Source: an uncultured Collinsella sp.
Lineage (GTDB): Bacteria; Actinomycetota; Coriobacteriia; Coriobacteriales; Coriobacteriaceae
DNA length: 25,092 nucleotides
Direction: 5' to 3'
Assembly: GCA_902496645.1 (NCBI GenBank)
Contig: CABVBR010000016.1
Location: 1 to 25,092, forward strand
Shown one piece after another: positions 7,515 through 14,683 of the stretch (positions are counted from its first letter, which is position 1; every line of letters begins with the position of its first letter). The notes beneath the pieces are model-generated. The model was not told the origin of the DNA and searched no databases. It worked only from the letters and a program-made list of their open reading frames with translations. Position numbers and translations under genes: made by a program.

Positions 7515-7556
7515 ATCTGTACGACGCCGCCCGGAACGACACGGGGCGGCACAGAT
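7515..7556 (+). promoter_or_regulatory. Structured leader hairpin just upstream of the aspS ribosome binding site
   Basis: ATCTGT (7515-7520) pairs with ACAGAT (7551-7556), and GCCGCCC (7526-7532) pairs with GGGCGGC (7544-7550), with a 5-nt bulge ACGAC on the 5' side. The structure ends 5 nt before AAAGGAGGAT (7561-7570), the aspS Shine-Dalgarno region. A second small hairpin, CTGCG/CGCAG, lies just upstream. No T-box consensus is seen. A role in translation control is possible but unsupported by direct evidence. Confidence 0.4.
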
Positions 7557-7577
7557 CCATAAAGGAGGATCACTGGT

Positions 7578-9365
7578 ATGAGCCAGACCCGTCCCATCGA
7601 CGAGCATTCCATGCACACCCGTACCTGCGGCGAGCTTCGCCGCGAGAACGTGGGCGAAGAGGTTACCCTCACCGGTTGGGTGAGCCGTCGCCGCGATCAC
7701 GGCGGCCTTATCTTCTGCGACCTTCGCGACCGCGAGGGCATCACGCAGCTCACCTTCGACCCCGAGCACTCCGACGGCGATGCCTTTAAGATTGCCGAGA
7801 CCATGCGTCCCGAGTGGCCCATCAAGATCCACGGCGTCGTGCGCGCCCGTGGCGAGGAGACCACCAACGCCAAGCTCGCGACCGGCGAGATTGAGGTCCT
7901 GACCGACCACGCCGAGGTGCTCAACACGTCCGTCACCCCGCCGTTCCAGATCGAGGACGGCATCGAGACCAGCGAGGATACCCGTCTGCGCTATCGCTAT
8001 CTGGACCTCCGTCGTCCCGAGATGATGGCCAACCTCAAGCTGCGCTCCGACTTTACCTTCGCCATTCGCGAGGCGCTGCACAACCGTGAGTTCATGGAGG
8101 TCGAGACGCCCTCCCTGTTCAAGTCCACGCCCGAGGGCGCTCGCGACTTCATCGTCCCCAGCCGCATCCAGCCGGGTAACTTCTACGCCCTGCCGCAGTC
8201 CCCGCAGCTCCTGAAGCAGCTGCTCATGGTCGGTGGCGTCGAGCGCTACTACCAGGTTGCCAAGTGCTTCCGCGACGAGGACCTGCGTGCCGACCGTCAG
8301 CCCGAGTTCACCCAGGTCGATATCGAGATGTCCTTCGTGGACCAGAACGACGTCATGAGCGCGCTCGAGGAGGTCCTGTCCGATGCCTTCGGCCGCATGG
8401 GCGTCGAGATGCCCACGCCGCTGCGTCGCATGGACTACTGGGAGGCCATGGACACCTATGGCTCCGACAAGCCCGATACCCGCTACGGCATGCACCTGGT
8501 TGACCTGACCGACATCTTTGCCAACTCCAAGTTCAAGGTCTTTGCGACTGCTGCAAACGAGGAGGGCTCTGTCGTCAAGGCCATCAACGCCAAGGGTGCC
8601 GGTGCCTGGGCTCGCGCCAAGATCGACAAGCTCGCCGGCGTGGCCTCCACGTTTGGCGCCAAGGGCCTTGCCTGGATCGCCTTCCGCGAGGACGGCTCCA
8701 TTAACAGCCCCATCGTCAAGTTCTTCTCGGACGAGGAGATGGCCGCTCTGCGCGAGCGCATGGACGTCGAGCCCGGCGACCTTGTGATGTTCGCCGCCGG
8801 CCCGCGCCTGCTCTCCGACGAGATCCTGGGCGGCATGCGTTCCCACATGGCCAATGCGCTCGAGGTCAAGCGCGAGGGCCACGACTTCCTGTGGGTCGTC
8901 AACTTCCCGCTGTTCCACTGGGATGAGGATCGCAAGGCCTATGCTGCCGAGCACCAGCCCTTCACCCTGCCGACCGAGACCGACATCGCCAAGATCGAGG
9001 CCGACCCGCTGGCAGCCGGTTCCTGCACCTACGACTTTGTCATGGACGGCTTTGAGGCCGGCGGCGGCGGTATGCGTATCCACAACGCCGAAATGCAGAT
9101 GTCCATGCTCAAGCTCCTAGGCTTTACCGAGGAGCGCGCCGAGTCGCAGTTCGGCTTCCTCATGGAGGCTCTCAAGTTTGGTGCGCCCCCGATGGGCGGC
9201 TTTGCCCTGGGCCTGGACCGCGTGTGCATGCTGCTCACCGGCTCCGACTCCATCCGCGACGTCATGGCGTTCCCCAAGACGGCCAGCGGCTCCGACCTTA
9301 TGTCGGGTGCTCCGAGTGCCGTTTCCGGCGCCCAGCTCAAGGACGTCAGCCTGCGCCTGATGTAG
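7578..9365 (+). CDS. aspS: Aspartyl-tRNA synthetase
   Basis: Class II aminoacyl-tRNA synthetase, 595 residues, the normal length for the bacterial type. Order of domains: N-terminal OB-fold anticodon-binding domain (TLTGWVSRRRDHGGLIFCDL), catalytic core with motif 2 in FRDEDLRADRQPEFTQ, the bacterial-specific GAD insertion in the middle, and motif 3 in GGFALGLDRV near the C terminus. The ATG at 7578 follows a strong AAAGGAGGATC site. In many bacteria aspS follows hisS; here it stands alone with serB divergent, so it should have its own promoter in 7322-7577, with a structured leader. A good intrinsic terminator follows at 9389. Whether the enzyme also charges tRNA-Asn cannot be judged from the sequence alone. 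Confidence 0.97.
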   Translation: MSQTRPIDEHSMHTRTCGELRRENVGEEVTLTGWVSRRRDHGGLIFCDLRDREGITQLTFDPEHSDGDAFKIAETMRPEWPIKIHGVVRARGEETTNAKLATGEIEVLTDHAEVLNTSVTPPFQIEDGIETSEDTRLRYRYLDLRRPEMMANLKLRSDFTFAIREALHNREFMEVETPSLFKSTPEGARDFIVPSRIQPGNFYALPQSPQLLKQLLMVGGVERYYQVAKCFRDEDLRADRQPEFTQVDIEMSFVDQNDVMSALEEVLSDAFGRMGVEMPTPLRRMDYWEAMDTYGSDKPDTRYGMHLVDLTDIFANSKFKVFATAANEEGSVVKAINAKGAGAWARAKIDKLAGVASTFGAKGLAWIAFREDGSINSPIVKFFSDEEMAALRERMDVEPGDLVMFAAGPRLLSDEILGGMRSHMANALEVKREGHDFLWVVNFPLFHWDEDRKAYAAEHQPFTLPTETDIAKIEADPLAAGSCTYDFVMDGFEAGGGGMRIHNAEMQMSMLKLLGFTEERAESQFGFLMEALKFGAPPMGGFALGLDRVCMLLTGSDSIRDVMAFPKTASGSDLMSGAPSAVSGAQLKDVSLRLM

Positions 9366-9388
9366 GCGAGCGGCTATTTATTGCTTGC

Positions 9389-9424
9389 AACGAGGGAAGG
9401 ACGCGTGCCTTCCCTCGTTTTTTA
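9389..9424 (+). terminator. Intrinsic terminator of aspS
   Basis: AACGAGGGAAGG (9389-9400) pairs perfectly with CCTTCCCTCGTT (9408-9419), followed by a run of T to 9423. It lies 24 bp after the aspS stop. Confidence 0.9.
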
Positions 9425-9464
9425 TACGCCGAGATCGTGAGGGCATGGGATGACCAGGCGTCGC

Positions 9465-9663
9465 GGAAAGCGCGTCCCGGAATCTGCGTCCGGAATGGGT
9501 CGCGCTTTCCCAAAGGGGTCCTCTGGGAAAGCGCGACCCAGAATTCGGCAAAATAATGGGGCACAGTTTCCGGTTGAGCTGTCTAACGGAAACTGTGCCC
9601 CAGAATGAGCGCTCTAAACGGGGCAGTCTTTCCGCAACAATTGTCTGGCGGAAAGCCTGCCCC
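9465..9663. repeat. Array of palindromic units between convergent aspS and the LacI gene
   Basis: Three hairpins in tandem: 9497-9511 with 9525-9539 (15 of 15 bp), 9557-9572 with 9587-9602 (16 of 16 bp), and 9620-9635 with 9648-9663 (15 of 16 bp). Each left arm carries TTTCC and each right arm GGAAA. The first two are followed by CAGAAT and the third by CAGTTT. A fourth, degenerate half unit (GGAAAGCGCG at 9465-9474, followed by TCCCGGAAT) could pair with the left arm of the first hairpin. Stem sequences differ between units while the layout is kept. The tract separates two convergent genes and may act as a terminator or REP-like element. Confidence 0.85.
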
Positions 9664-9669
9664 AGTTTC

Positions 9670-10686
9670 TTATAGCGAGTCTCTCTGGATCAGCTGCATG
9701 TGCATCACGGAGGTGGTGGGCTCGGCACCCTTGATCATGTCGAGCGCAATGTTGGCGGCCATGTGGCCTTCTTCGCGCAGGGGCTGGCGGACGGTCGTGA
9801 GCGCGGGGACGCAGCGCGTCGCAATCTCGTGATCGTCGAAGCCGACGACAGAAATATCCGCCGGAACGGATAGGCCTGCCTCGTTGAGTGCGGTGATGAC
9901 GCCAGCCGCGATACGGTCCGATCCGCAGAGCACGCCATCGAAAGCAATCTCGCGCGCGAGGATCTGGTGCATGGCCTGATAGCCGTCTCCGTTGTTCCAG
10001 CCGGTATAGATAACGTTTGCGTCTGGGAGGTCTTCGCCCAAGACGGCACGGTAGCCGCGCAGGCGGTCGACAACGGCGGGGTTGTCTTGCGGTCCCAACA
10101 CGGCGACGATATCTTTGCGCCCTCGCTCCTTCATAGCGAGCGCTGCAAAGCGTCCGCCCTCTTCGTCGTCAGAGTAGACCGTCGAGAACACATCGCGATA
10201 GGGGTGGCCCTCGAGCTGGCCGCACAACACGGTAGGTACGCCCAGCTCGCGCAGCACCTCGAGCAGCTCGCTGCCCTTGTAGGGGGAGACGTCGATCACG
10301 GCGTCGAACGAGCGGCGCTCAAAGTGCTCGCGTGCACGGTTGCGCTCATGCGTAGAAGACGCCTGCAAGATAACGGGCAGATAGGACGACTCCGACAGTT
10401 CCTCGGTAATGCCGCTCAAAAACTCGCTATAGGTGGGGTCGCTGAAGAGTTCACTTAGGGGCTCGGTCACGAGCACGGCGATGATTTCCGTGCGCCCGAC
10501 AGCGAGCGCTCGGCCACGAGCGTTGGGGACAAAATTGACTTCCTTGGCCGCCGCGCGGACGCGCTTTTTGGTTTCCTCGCTAATGCGGGGCGAATCGTTG
10601 AGAGCGCGCGATGCCGTGGAGCGCGACACGCCGGCAGCTGCGGCAACCTCGGCAAGCGTAGGTGCGGTGCGAACTGGTTGGGTCAT
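9670..10686 (-). CDS. LacI-family transcriptional regulator, probable repressor of the ebg operon
   Basis: Cytoplasmic sugar-responsive repressor of 338 residues. The N-terminal LacI-type helix-turn-helix is TLAEVAAAAGVSRSTASRAL, with the hinge region around ARGRALAVGRT. The rest is a periplasmic-binding-protein-like effector domain with typical LacI motifs (VVGFDDHEIATRCVPALTTVRQP). It is divergent from ebgA, and three ACAACCGGTTGCAC operator copies lie in the shared intergenic region around the ebgA promoter. By position and logic it corresponds to EbgR of E. coli. An AGGAGA Shine-Dalgarno site precedes the ATG. The true inducer is unknown; a beta-galactoside or its product is expected. Confidence 0.93.
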   Translation of the reverse strand: MTQPVRTAPTLAEVAAAAGVSRSTASRALNDSPRISEETKKRVRAAAKEVNFVPNARGRALAVGRTEIIAVLVTEPLSELFSDPTYSEFLSGITEELSESSYLPVILQASSTHERNRAREHFERRSFDAVIDVSPYKGSELLEVLRELGVPTVLCGQLEGHPYRDVFSTVYSDDEEGGRFAALAMKERGRKDIVAVLGPQDNPAVVDRLRGYRAVLGEDLPDANVIYTGWNNGDGYQAMHQILAREIAFDGVLCGSDRIAAGVITALNEAGLSVPADISVVGFDDHEIATRCVPALTTVRQPLREEGHMAANIALDMIKGAEPTTSVMHMQLIQRDSL

Positions 10687-10747
10687 GGCGTCTCCTGGAG
10701 AATGCGGTCGATGTTGTCGCTGATACGGGTTGGTGCGGATACAGCTT

Positions 10748-10773
10748 ACTATAGTGCGCCTGAACAGCGTTCA
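10748..10773 (-). promoter_or_regulatory. Possible promoter of the LacI-type regulator gene
   Basis: On the minus strand TATAGT (10753-10748) is a reasonable -10 box about 60 bp before the start codon; no good -35 is seen. Directly next to it is the small inverted repeat TGAAC-AGC-GTTCA (10761-10773), which could be an operator or chance. Confidence 0.35.
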
Positions 10774-10929
10774 TGGTATCCGGTGACCGGTGTCGTTTTG
10801 CAACCAAGCCACAATCGAATACGTCTCGTGTGGGTGAGATATCAGCGGGCGTGGTGGTTGCCTACGAGCTTAAGAACGATGTCTTGCGCTGAGTGTCGAT
10901 ACTCAGGGTGACATAAGTGTCCCGGTTGT

Positions 10930-10943
10930 ACAACCGGTTGCAC
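10930..10943. promoter_or_regulatory. LacI-type operator, copy 1 (ebg locus)
   Basis: ACAACCGGTTGCAC, identical to copies 2 and 3, with the central CG typical of LacI-family operators. It lies 45 bp upstream of copy 2. Here the palindrome extends on the left because GGTTGTACAACC precedes it. Confidence 0.8.
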
Positions 10944-10974
10944 CGTTAACCCGACCAAATCGACCGTTCAGCGG

Positions 10975-10988
10975 ACAACCGGTTGCAC
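10975..10988. promoter_or_regulatory. LacI-type operator, copy 2, overlapping the ebgA -35 box
   Basis: ACAACCGGTTGCAC. Its TTGCAC end (10983-10988) doubles as the proposed -35 box of ebgA, so bound repressor would block RNA polymerase. Confidence 0.82.
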
Positions 10989-11012
10989 AGTTTTTTGCAT
11001 CGACCGTAAGAT
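10983..11012 (+). promoter_or_regulatory. Predicted ebgA promoter
   Basis: TTGCAC (10983-10988) and TAAGAT (11007-11012) are separated by 18 bp. Transcription would start near 11019, inside operator copy 3, about 44 bp before the ebgA ATG. Confidence 0.6.
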
Positions 11013-11016
11013 AAGG

Positions 11017-11030
11017 ACAACCGGTTGCAC
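11017..11030. promoter_or_regulatory. LacI-type operator, copy 3, at the predicted ebgA transcription start
   Basis: ACAACCGGTTGCAC, 42 bp (about four helical turns) from copy 2 and just downstream of the proposed -10 box. The even spacing suits cooperative or looped repressor binding. Confidence 0.82.
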
Positions 11031-11062
11031 AAGAATCACTACGATGACGAAGGAGCATCACC

Positions 11063-14000
11063 ATGGACGCCATTAACGATTGGGAAAACCAAGCGCTCAC
11101 CCACAGGAACCGCCTGGCACCCCATGCGTACTTCATGGGTTACGAGACCGCCGATCTCGCCGCTACGTACAGCCGCGAGCTGTCGCGCGGGTTTGTCCAG
11201 CTGTCCGGCTCGTGGCAGTTCCGCCTCTTTGAGGGGCCTGCTGCCGTCTCTAACGAGGAGCTTTCCACGTACGAGCCCGAGTGGGATCACGTGGAGGTTC
11301 CGCACCTGTGGCAGGTGGATGGTTATGGCAACCTTGCCTACACCGACGAGGGTTTCCCGTTCCCGGTGGATCAGCCGTTCGTTCCCTCTGACGATCCCAC
11401 GGGCGTGTACCAGCGCATCGTCAATCTTCCCGCCGTGCCTGCCGGCGCTCGCGAGATCATTCGCTTTGACGGCATCGAGAGCTATGGCGAGCTGTACGTC
11501 AACGGCAAGTTTATCGGCATGACCAAGGGCTCGCGCCTGTCTGCCGAGTTCGACGTGACCGACGCGCTTGTCGAGGGCGACAACCTGTTTGCGGTCAAGG
11601 TTCTGCAGTACAGCGATGGTAGCTATATCGAGGACCAAGACATGTGGTGGGCATCGGGCATCTTTCGCGATGTGTACCTTATGCAGCGTCCCGCCGCACA
11701 CCTGGTCGACTTTAGGTTCCGCACGCACCGCGAGGGCGATGCCGCTCTGATTACGCTCGATACGGTGGCCGAGGGCGCTTCCCGCGTCGTGTTTACGCTC
11801 AGCGATGGCGAGAACGTGGTGGCTACGGGCGAGTGCGTCGACGGCCATGCCGAGTGCAGCGTTGCCGATGCCCACTTCTGGAATCCCGAGGACCCCTTCC
11901 TCTATGACCTTACGTTTGAGGTCTACGACGGTGACCAGGTCAGCGAGTACGTCCCGCATCGCCAGGGCCTTGCCGAGGTGACGGTCGAGGGCAATCATAT
12001 CTACCTCAACGGCACTTACTTTAAGATGCATGGCGTCAACCGCCACGATCACGACGATCACAAGGGCCGCGCCGTGGGCCTCGATCGCATGCGCCGCGAC
12101 CTGGAGCTCATGAAGCAGCACAACATCAACGCGGTGCGCACGTCCCATTACGCCAACGACCCGCGCTTTTACGAGCTGTGCGACGAGTATGGCATCATGC
12201 TGGTCGCCGAGACCGATATGGAGAGCCACGGCTTCGAGAATATCGGCAATATCGCCCTGGTCACCGACGACCCGGCATGGGAGCCGGCCTACGTCGACCG
12301 CATCGAGCGCCTGGTGATGCAGGAGCGCAACCACGCCTGCATCATTATGTGGTCGATGGGCAACGAGAGCGGCTATGGCTGCAACATCCGCGCGATGTAC
12401 GCCAAGGCTCACGAGCTCGATGGTCGCCCGGTCCATTACGAGGAGGACCGCAACGCCGATACCGTCGACGTCATTTCCACCATGTACTCCCGTGTGTCGC
12501 AGATGAACGACTTTGGTGAGCATCCGTTCCCCAAGCCGCGCATCAACTGCGAGTACGGTCACTCCATGGGCAATGGCCCCGGAGGCCTGTCCGAGTACCA
12601 GGAGGTCTTCGATCGCTGGGATTGCATCCAAGGCCAGTTTATCTGGGAATGGTGCGACCACGGTTTGGCTGCTGTGACCGAGGACGGCGTTGCCTACGAT
12701 ATGTATGGTGGCGACAACGGCGATTACCCCAACAACAGCAACTTCTGCATCGATGGCATGGTGTTCCCCTGGCAGCAGCCGAGTCCGGGCCTCACTGAGT
12801 ATGGCCAGGTCATCTGCCCGGTTCGCATGGCTTATGACGCCGAGGCAGGCGAGCTGACCGTCACCAACAAGCGTTGGTTTACCACCCTCGAGGATGTCTG
12901 CCTGTCGGCCGAGACCCTGGTGGACGGCGACGTTGTGTGCCGCAAGACGCTCATGCCCGGTGCGGTTGCCCCCGGCGAGTCCGTCCAGCTGCCGCTGGTG
13001 ATTCGCGAGGCCGCGGTAGGCGAGACCCTGCTGACCGTGCACGCCTACACCATGGCCGCTCACGTCTGGTGCGAGCCGATGTTCCAACTGGGTGCAAGCC
13101 AGTTTGCCGTCGCCAACCATCCGGCGCCAGCCATCGCGGCTCCCACTCGTCCTGAGCTTACGGTCGAGGAGACCGAGCAGGAAATCCGCATTCACTCCCT
13201 CAACGGTGAGCTGACCTTCAGCAAGGTCAACGGTACCGTGAGCGAGTGGAAGGCATCCGGCCGCGACGTCATGGCCTCTGGTCCCCAGGTTGGTTTTTGG
13301 CATCCGCTCGTCGATAACCATGCGCAGGAGTATGACTCACTGTGGAAGGACAACTTCATCGATGTGATGCAGACGTCTACCCGCAAGGTTTCTTGGAAGC
13401 AGGATGGCAATGCGGTCGTCGTGACCGTGAGCCAGCGTATCGCTCCTCCCGTCCGCGCGTTCGGCATGCGCGTCGAGCTCGTCTACACCGTGCTTCCGAG
13501 CGGTCGTGTCGACCTCAAGGTTTCCGGCGAGCCCTATGGCGATTACTCGGATATCATCCCGCGCATCGGCATCTCCTTCGAAGTCCCCGGTTGCGATCGT
13601 GCCGTCGAGTGGTATGGCCACGGCCCGGGCGAGAACTATCCGGACTCGCTGCGCGCCAACCCGGTCGGTCATTACCGCACCACAGTCGACGACATGTTTA
13701 CGCCCTACGTTATGCCTCAGGACTGTGCCAACCGCGAGGGTACCCGCTGGGTTGCCCTGCGCTCTAGCCACGGTGACGGTCTGGTCGTGACACGTCCGAG
13801 CGACGCCGCTTCCAACCCGTTCTCGTTCTCGGCATGGCCCTATAGCTGCGAGGCCATCGATAACGCCAAGCACGTCTACGACCTTGTTCCGGGCGACACG
13901 GTCACGGTCAACATCAACGACCAGTTGCTCGGCCTTGGCTCGAACTCTTGGGGTTCCGAGGTGCTCGATTCCTATCGCACCCGTTTTGAGAGCTTCAGCT

Positions 14001-14071
14001 TTGAGGTGTCCCTGCGACCGCTGACGTCTGCCGATCTGGCTCAGGCGCTGGCACCCATTAAGGAGGCATAA
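11063..14071 (+). CDS. ebgA: Beta-galactosidase, glycoside hydrolase family 2 (EbgA-like large subunit)
   Basis: Hydrolyses terminal beta-galactosides such as lactose in the cytoplasm; no signal peptide is seen. The 1002 residues follow the five-domain LacZ/EbgA plan: N-terminal jelly roll (GSWQFRLFEGP), immunoglobulin-like domain, TIM barrel starting near LNGTYFKMHGVNRHDHDD, and the C-terminal beta-galactosidase small-chain domain from about residue 715. The acid/base is Glu435 in MWSMGNESG and the nucleophile Glu497 in NCEYGHSMGN. The EbgA assignment over LacZ rests mainly on the EbgC-type gene starting 3 bp after its stop. ATG at 11063 follows GAAGGAG. The gene is likely repressed by the divergent LacI protein. 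No lactose permease gene is in the window. Confidence 0.94.
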   Translation: MDAINDWENQALTHRNRLAPHAYFMGYETADLAATYSRELSRGFVQLSGSWQFRLFEGPAAVSNEELSTYEPEWDHVEVPHLWQVDGYGNLAYTDEGFPFPVDQPFVPSDDPTGVYQRIVNLPAVPAGAREIIRFDGIESYGELYVNGKFIGMTKGSRLSAEFDVTDALVEGDNLFAVKVLQYSDGSYIEDQDMWWASGIFRDVYLMQRPAAHLVDFRFRTHREGDAALITLDTVAEGASRVVFTLSDGENVVATGECVDGHAECSVADAHFWNPEDPFLYDLTFEVYDGDQVSEYVPHRQGLAEVTVEGNHIYLNGTYFKMHGVNRHDHDDHKGRAVGLDRMRRDLELMKQHNINAVRTSHYANDPRFYELCDEYGIMLVAETDMESHGFENIGNIALVTDDPAWEPAYVDRIERLVMQERNHACIIMWSMGNESGYGCNIRAMYAKAHELDGRPVHYEEDRNADTVDVISTMYSRVSQMNDFGEHPFPKPRINCEYGHSMGNGPGGLSEYQEVFDRWDCIQGQFIWEWCDHGLAAVTEDGVAYDMYGGDNGDYPNNSNFCIDGMVFPWQQPSPGLTEYGQVICPVRMAYDAEAGELTVTNKRWFTTLEDVCLSAETLVDGDVVCRKTLMPGAVAPGESVQLPLVIREAAVGETLLTVHAYTMAAHVWCEPMFQLGASQFAVANHPAPAIAAPTRPELTVEETEQEIRIHSLNGELTFSKVNGTVSEWKASGRDVMASGPQVGFWHPLVDNHAQEYDSLWKDNFIDVMQTSTRKVSWKQDGNAVVVTVSQRIAPPVRAFGMRVELVYTVLPSGRVDLKVSGEPYGDYSDIIPRIGISFEVPGCDRAVEWYGHGPGENYPDSLRANPVGHYRTTVDDMFTPYVMPQDCANREGTRWVALRSSHGDGLVVTRPSDAASNPFSFSAWPYSCEAIDNAKHVYDLVPGDTVTVNINDQLLGLGSNSWGSEVLDSYRTRFESFSFEVSLRPLTSADLAQALAPIKEA

Positions 14072-14074
14072 GTC

Positions 14075-14530
14075 ATGCATGTCTTTAACTCGCGTGCCGA
14101 CTTCGATGCTCAGATGAAGTCCGTCAAGAAGTGGATGCGCACCGGCCAGGCGCTCGATGGTGTTGCCGACCTGCAGCACGACGTGGCGTACTCTATCGGC
14201 GACTCGCTGGTGTATTGGTGGGTGAACGCCCACGAGGCGGCTACTGCCGATCTGGTCGGTCACCGTCGCTACCATGCCGTGCTCGCTCCGCTCGACGGCG
14301 CCCTGACCGTCGAGGTTGCCCCCAAGGCAGGCCTCACCTGCGCCCGCGCTTACAGCGATATCGATGATCGCGAGCGCTTTGAGGGTGCGGGGGAGACCGT
14401 GACGATTCCCGCCGGCGGCGTTGCCGTCGTCGAAATTGACGAGGCCTACCGTGTCGTGGCCAATGCCGCGGATTCCCGCGTCGTGGTATTGCACGTGACG
14501 GTCGAAGGTTATTCCTTCCCCAACAAGTAG
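14075..14530 (+). CDS. ebgC: EbgC-like small subunit, YhcH/YjgK/YiaL family
   Basis: Cupin-fold protein that in E. coli is the beta subunit needed for full activity of the Ebg beta-galactosidase. The 151 residues match EbgC (149) in length and motifs: VAYSIGDSLVY, GHRRYHAV, a GETV segment and IDEAYRVV near the C terminus, ending in the family-like PNK. Its start is 3 bp after the ebgA stop and its Shine-Dalgarno AAGGAGG (14060-14066) lies inside the end of ebgA, so the two are translationally coupled. Members of this family without a GH2 neighbour may handle other sugars, but the context here is clear. Confidence 0.93.
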   Translation: MHVFNSRADFDAQMKSVKKWMRTGQALDGVADLQHDVAYSIGDSLVYWWVNAHEAATADLVGHRRYHAVLAPLDGALTVEVAPKAGLTCARAYSDIDDRERFEGAGETVTIPAGGVAVVEIDEAYRVVANAADSRVVVLHVTVEGYSFPNK

Positions 14531-14562
14531 TATTCGTCCGTTTGGACGTTTGCTTCGCGCCG

Positions 14563-14606
14563 TTAAGGGGGATGGCTTTGTTGACTCCCTTTTCCCCATT
14601 CCCCTT
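14563..14606 (+). promoter_or_regulatory. Intercistronic hairpin between ebgC and the permease gene
   Basis: TAAGGGGGATGG pairs with CCATTCCCCTTA over 12 positions with one G-U pair and a loop of about 20 nt. A smaller CGTCC/GGACG hairpin precedes it and a CCGTCCG/CGGACGG pair follows. There is no T tract, so it is more likely a processing or stability structure, or a partial attenuator, than a terminator. Confidence 0.45.
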
Positions 14607-14683
14607 AGCAGGTGCGCCGTCCGTGTTTGCACTTGCAGCTCGGACGGGTTTAGATGACATTTAATAGATGATTGGGAGGGCTT

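Noticed and set aside
7481..7577. Possible leader peptide before aspS (ATG at 7481)
   Set aside because: The frame has no stop before aspS, no Shine-Dalgarno site and no notable run of Asp codons, so attenuation by a leader peptide is not supported.
7322..7577. T-box riboswitch in the aspS leader
   Set aside because: No T-box core sequence or terminator/antiterminator pair was found; only simple hairpins are present.
9465..9663. CRISPR-like array
   Set aside because: The units are palindromes with different stem sequences, not direct repeats with unique spacers, and there are no cas genes.
11039..13321. Long open frame of 760 codons on the minus strand, opposite ebgA
   Set aside because: Shadow of a GC-rich coding strand: its sequence is low-complexity (rich in His, Val, Ala, Gly), it has no recognisable domain, and ebgA on the other strand is unmistakable.
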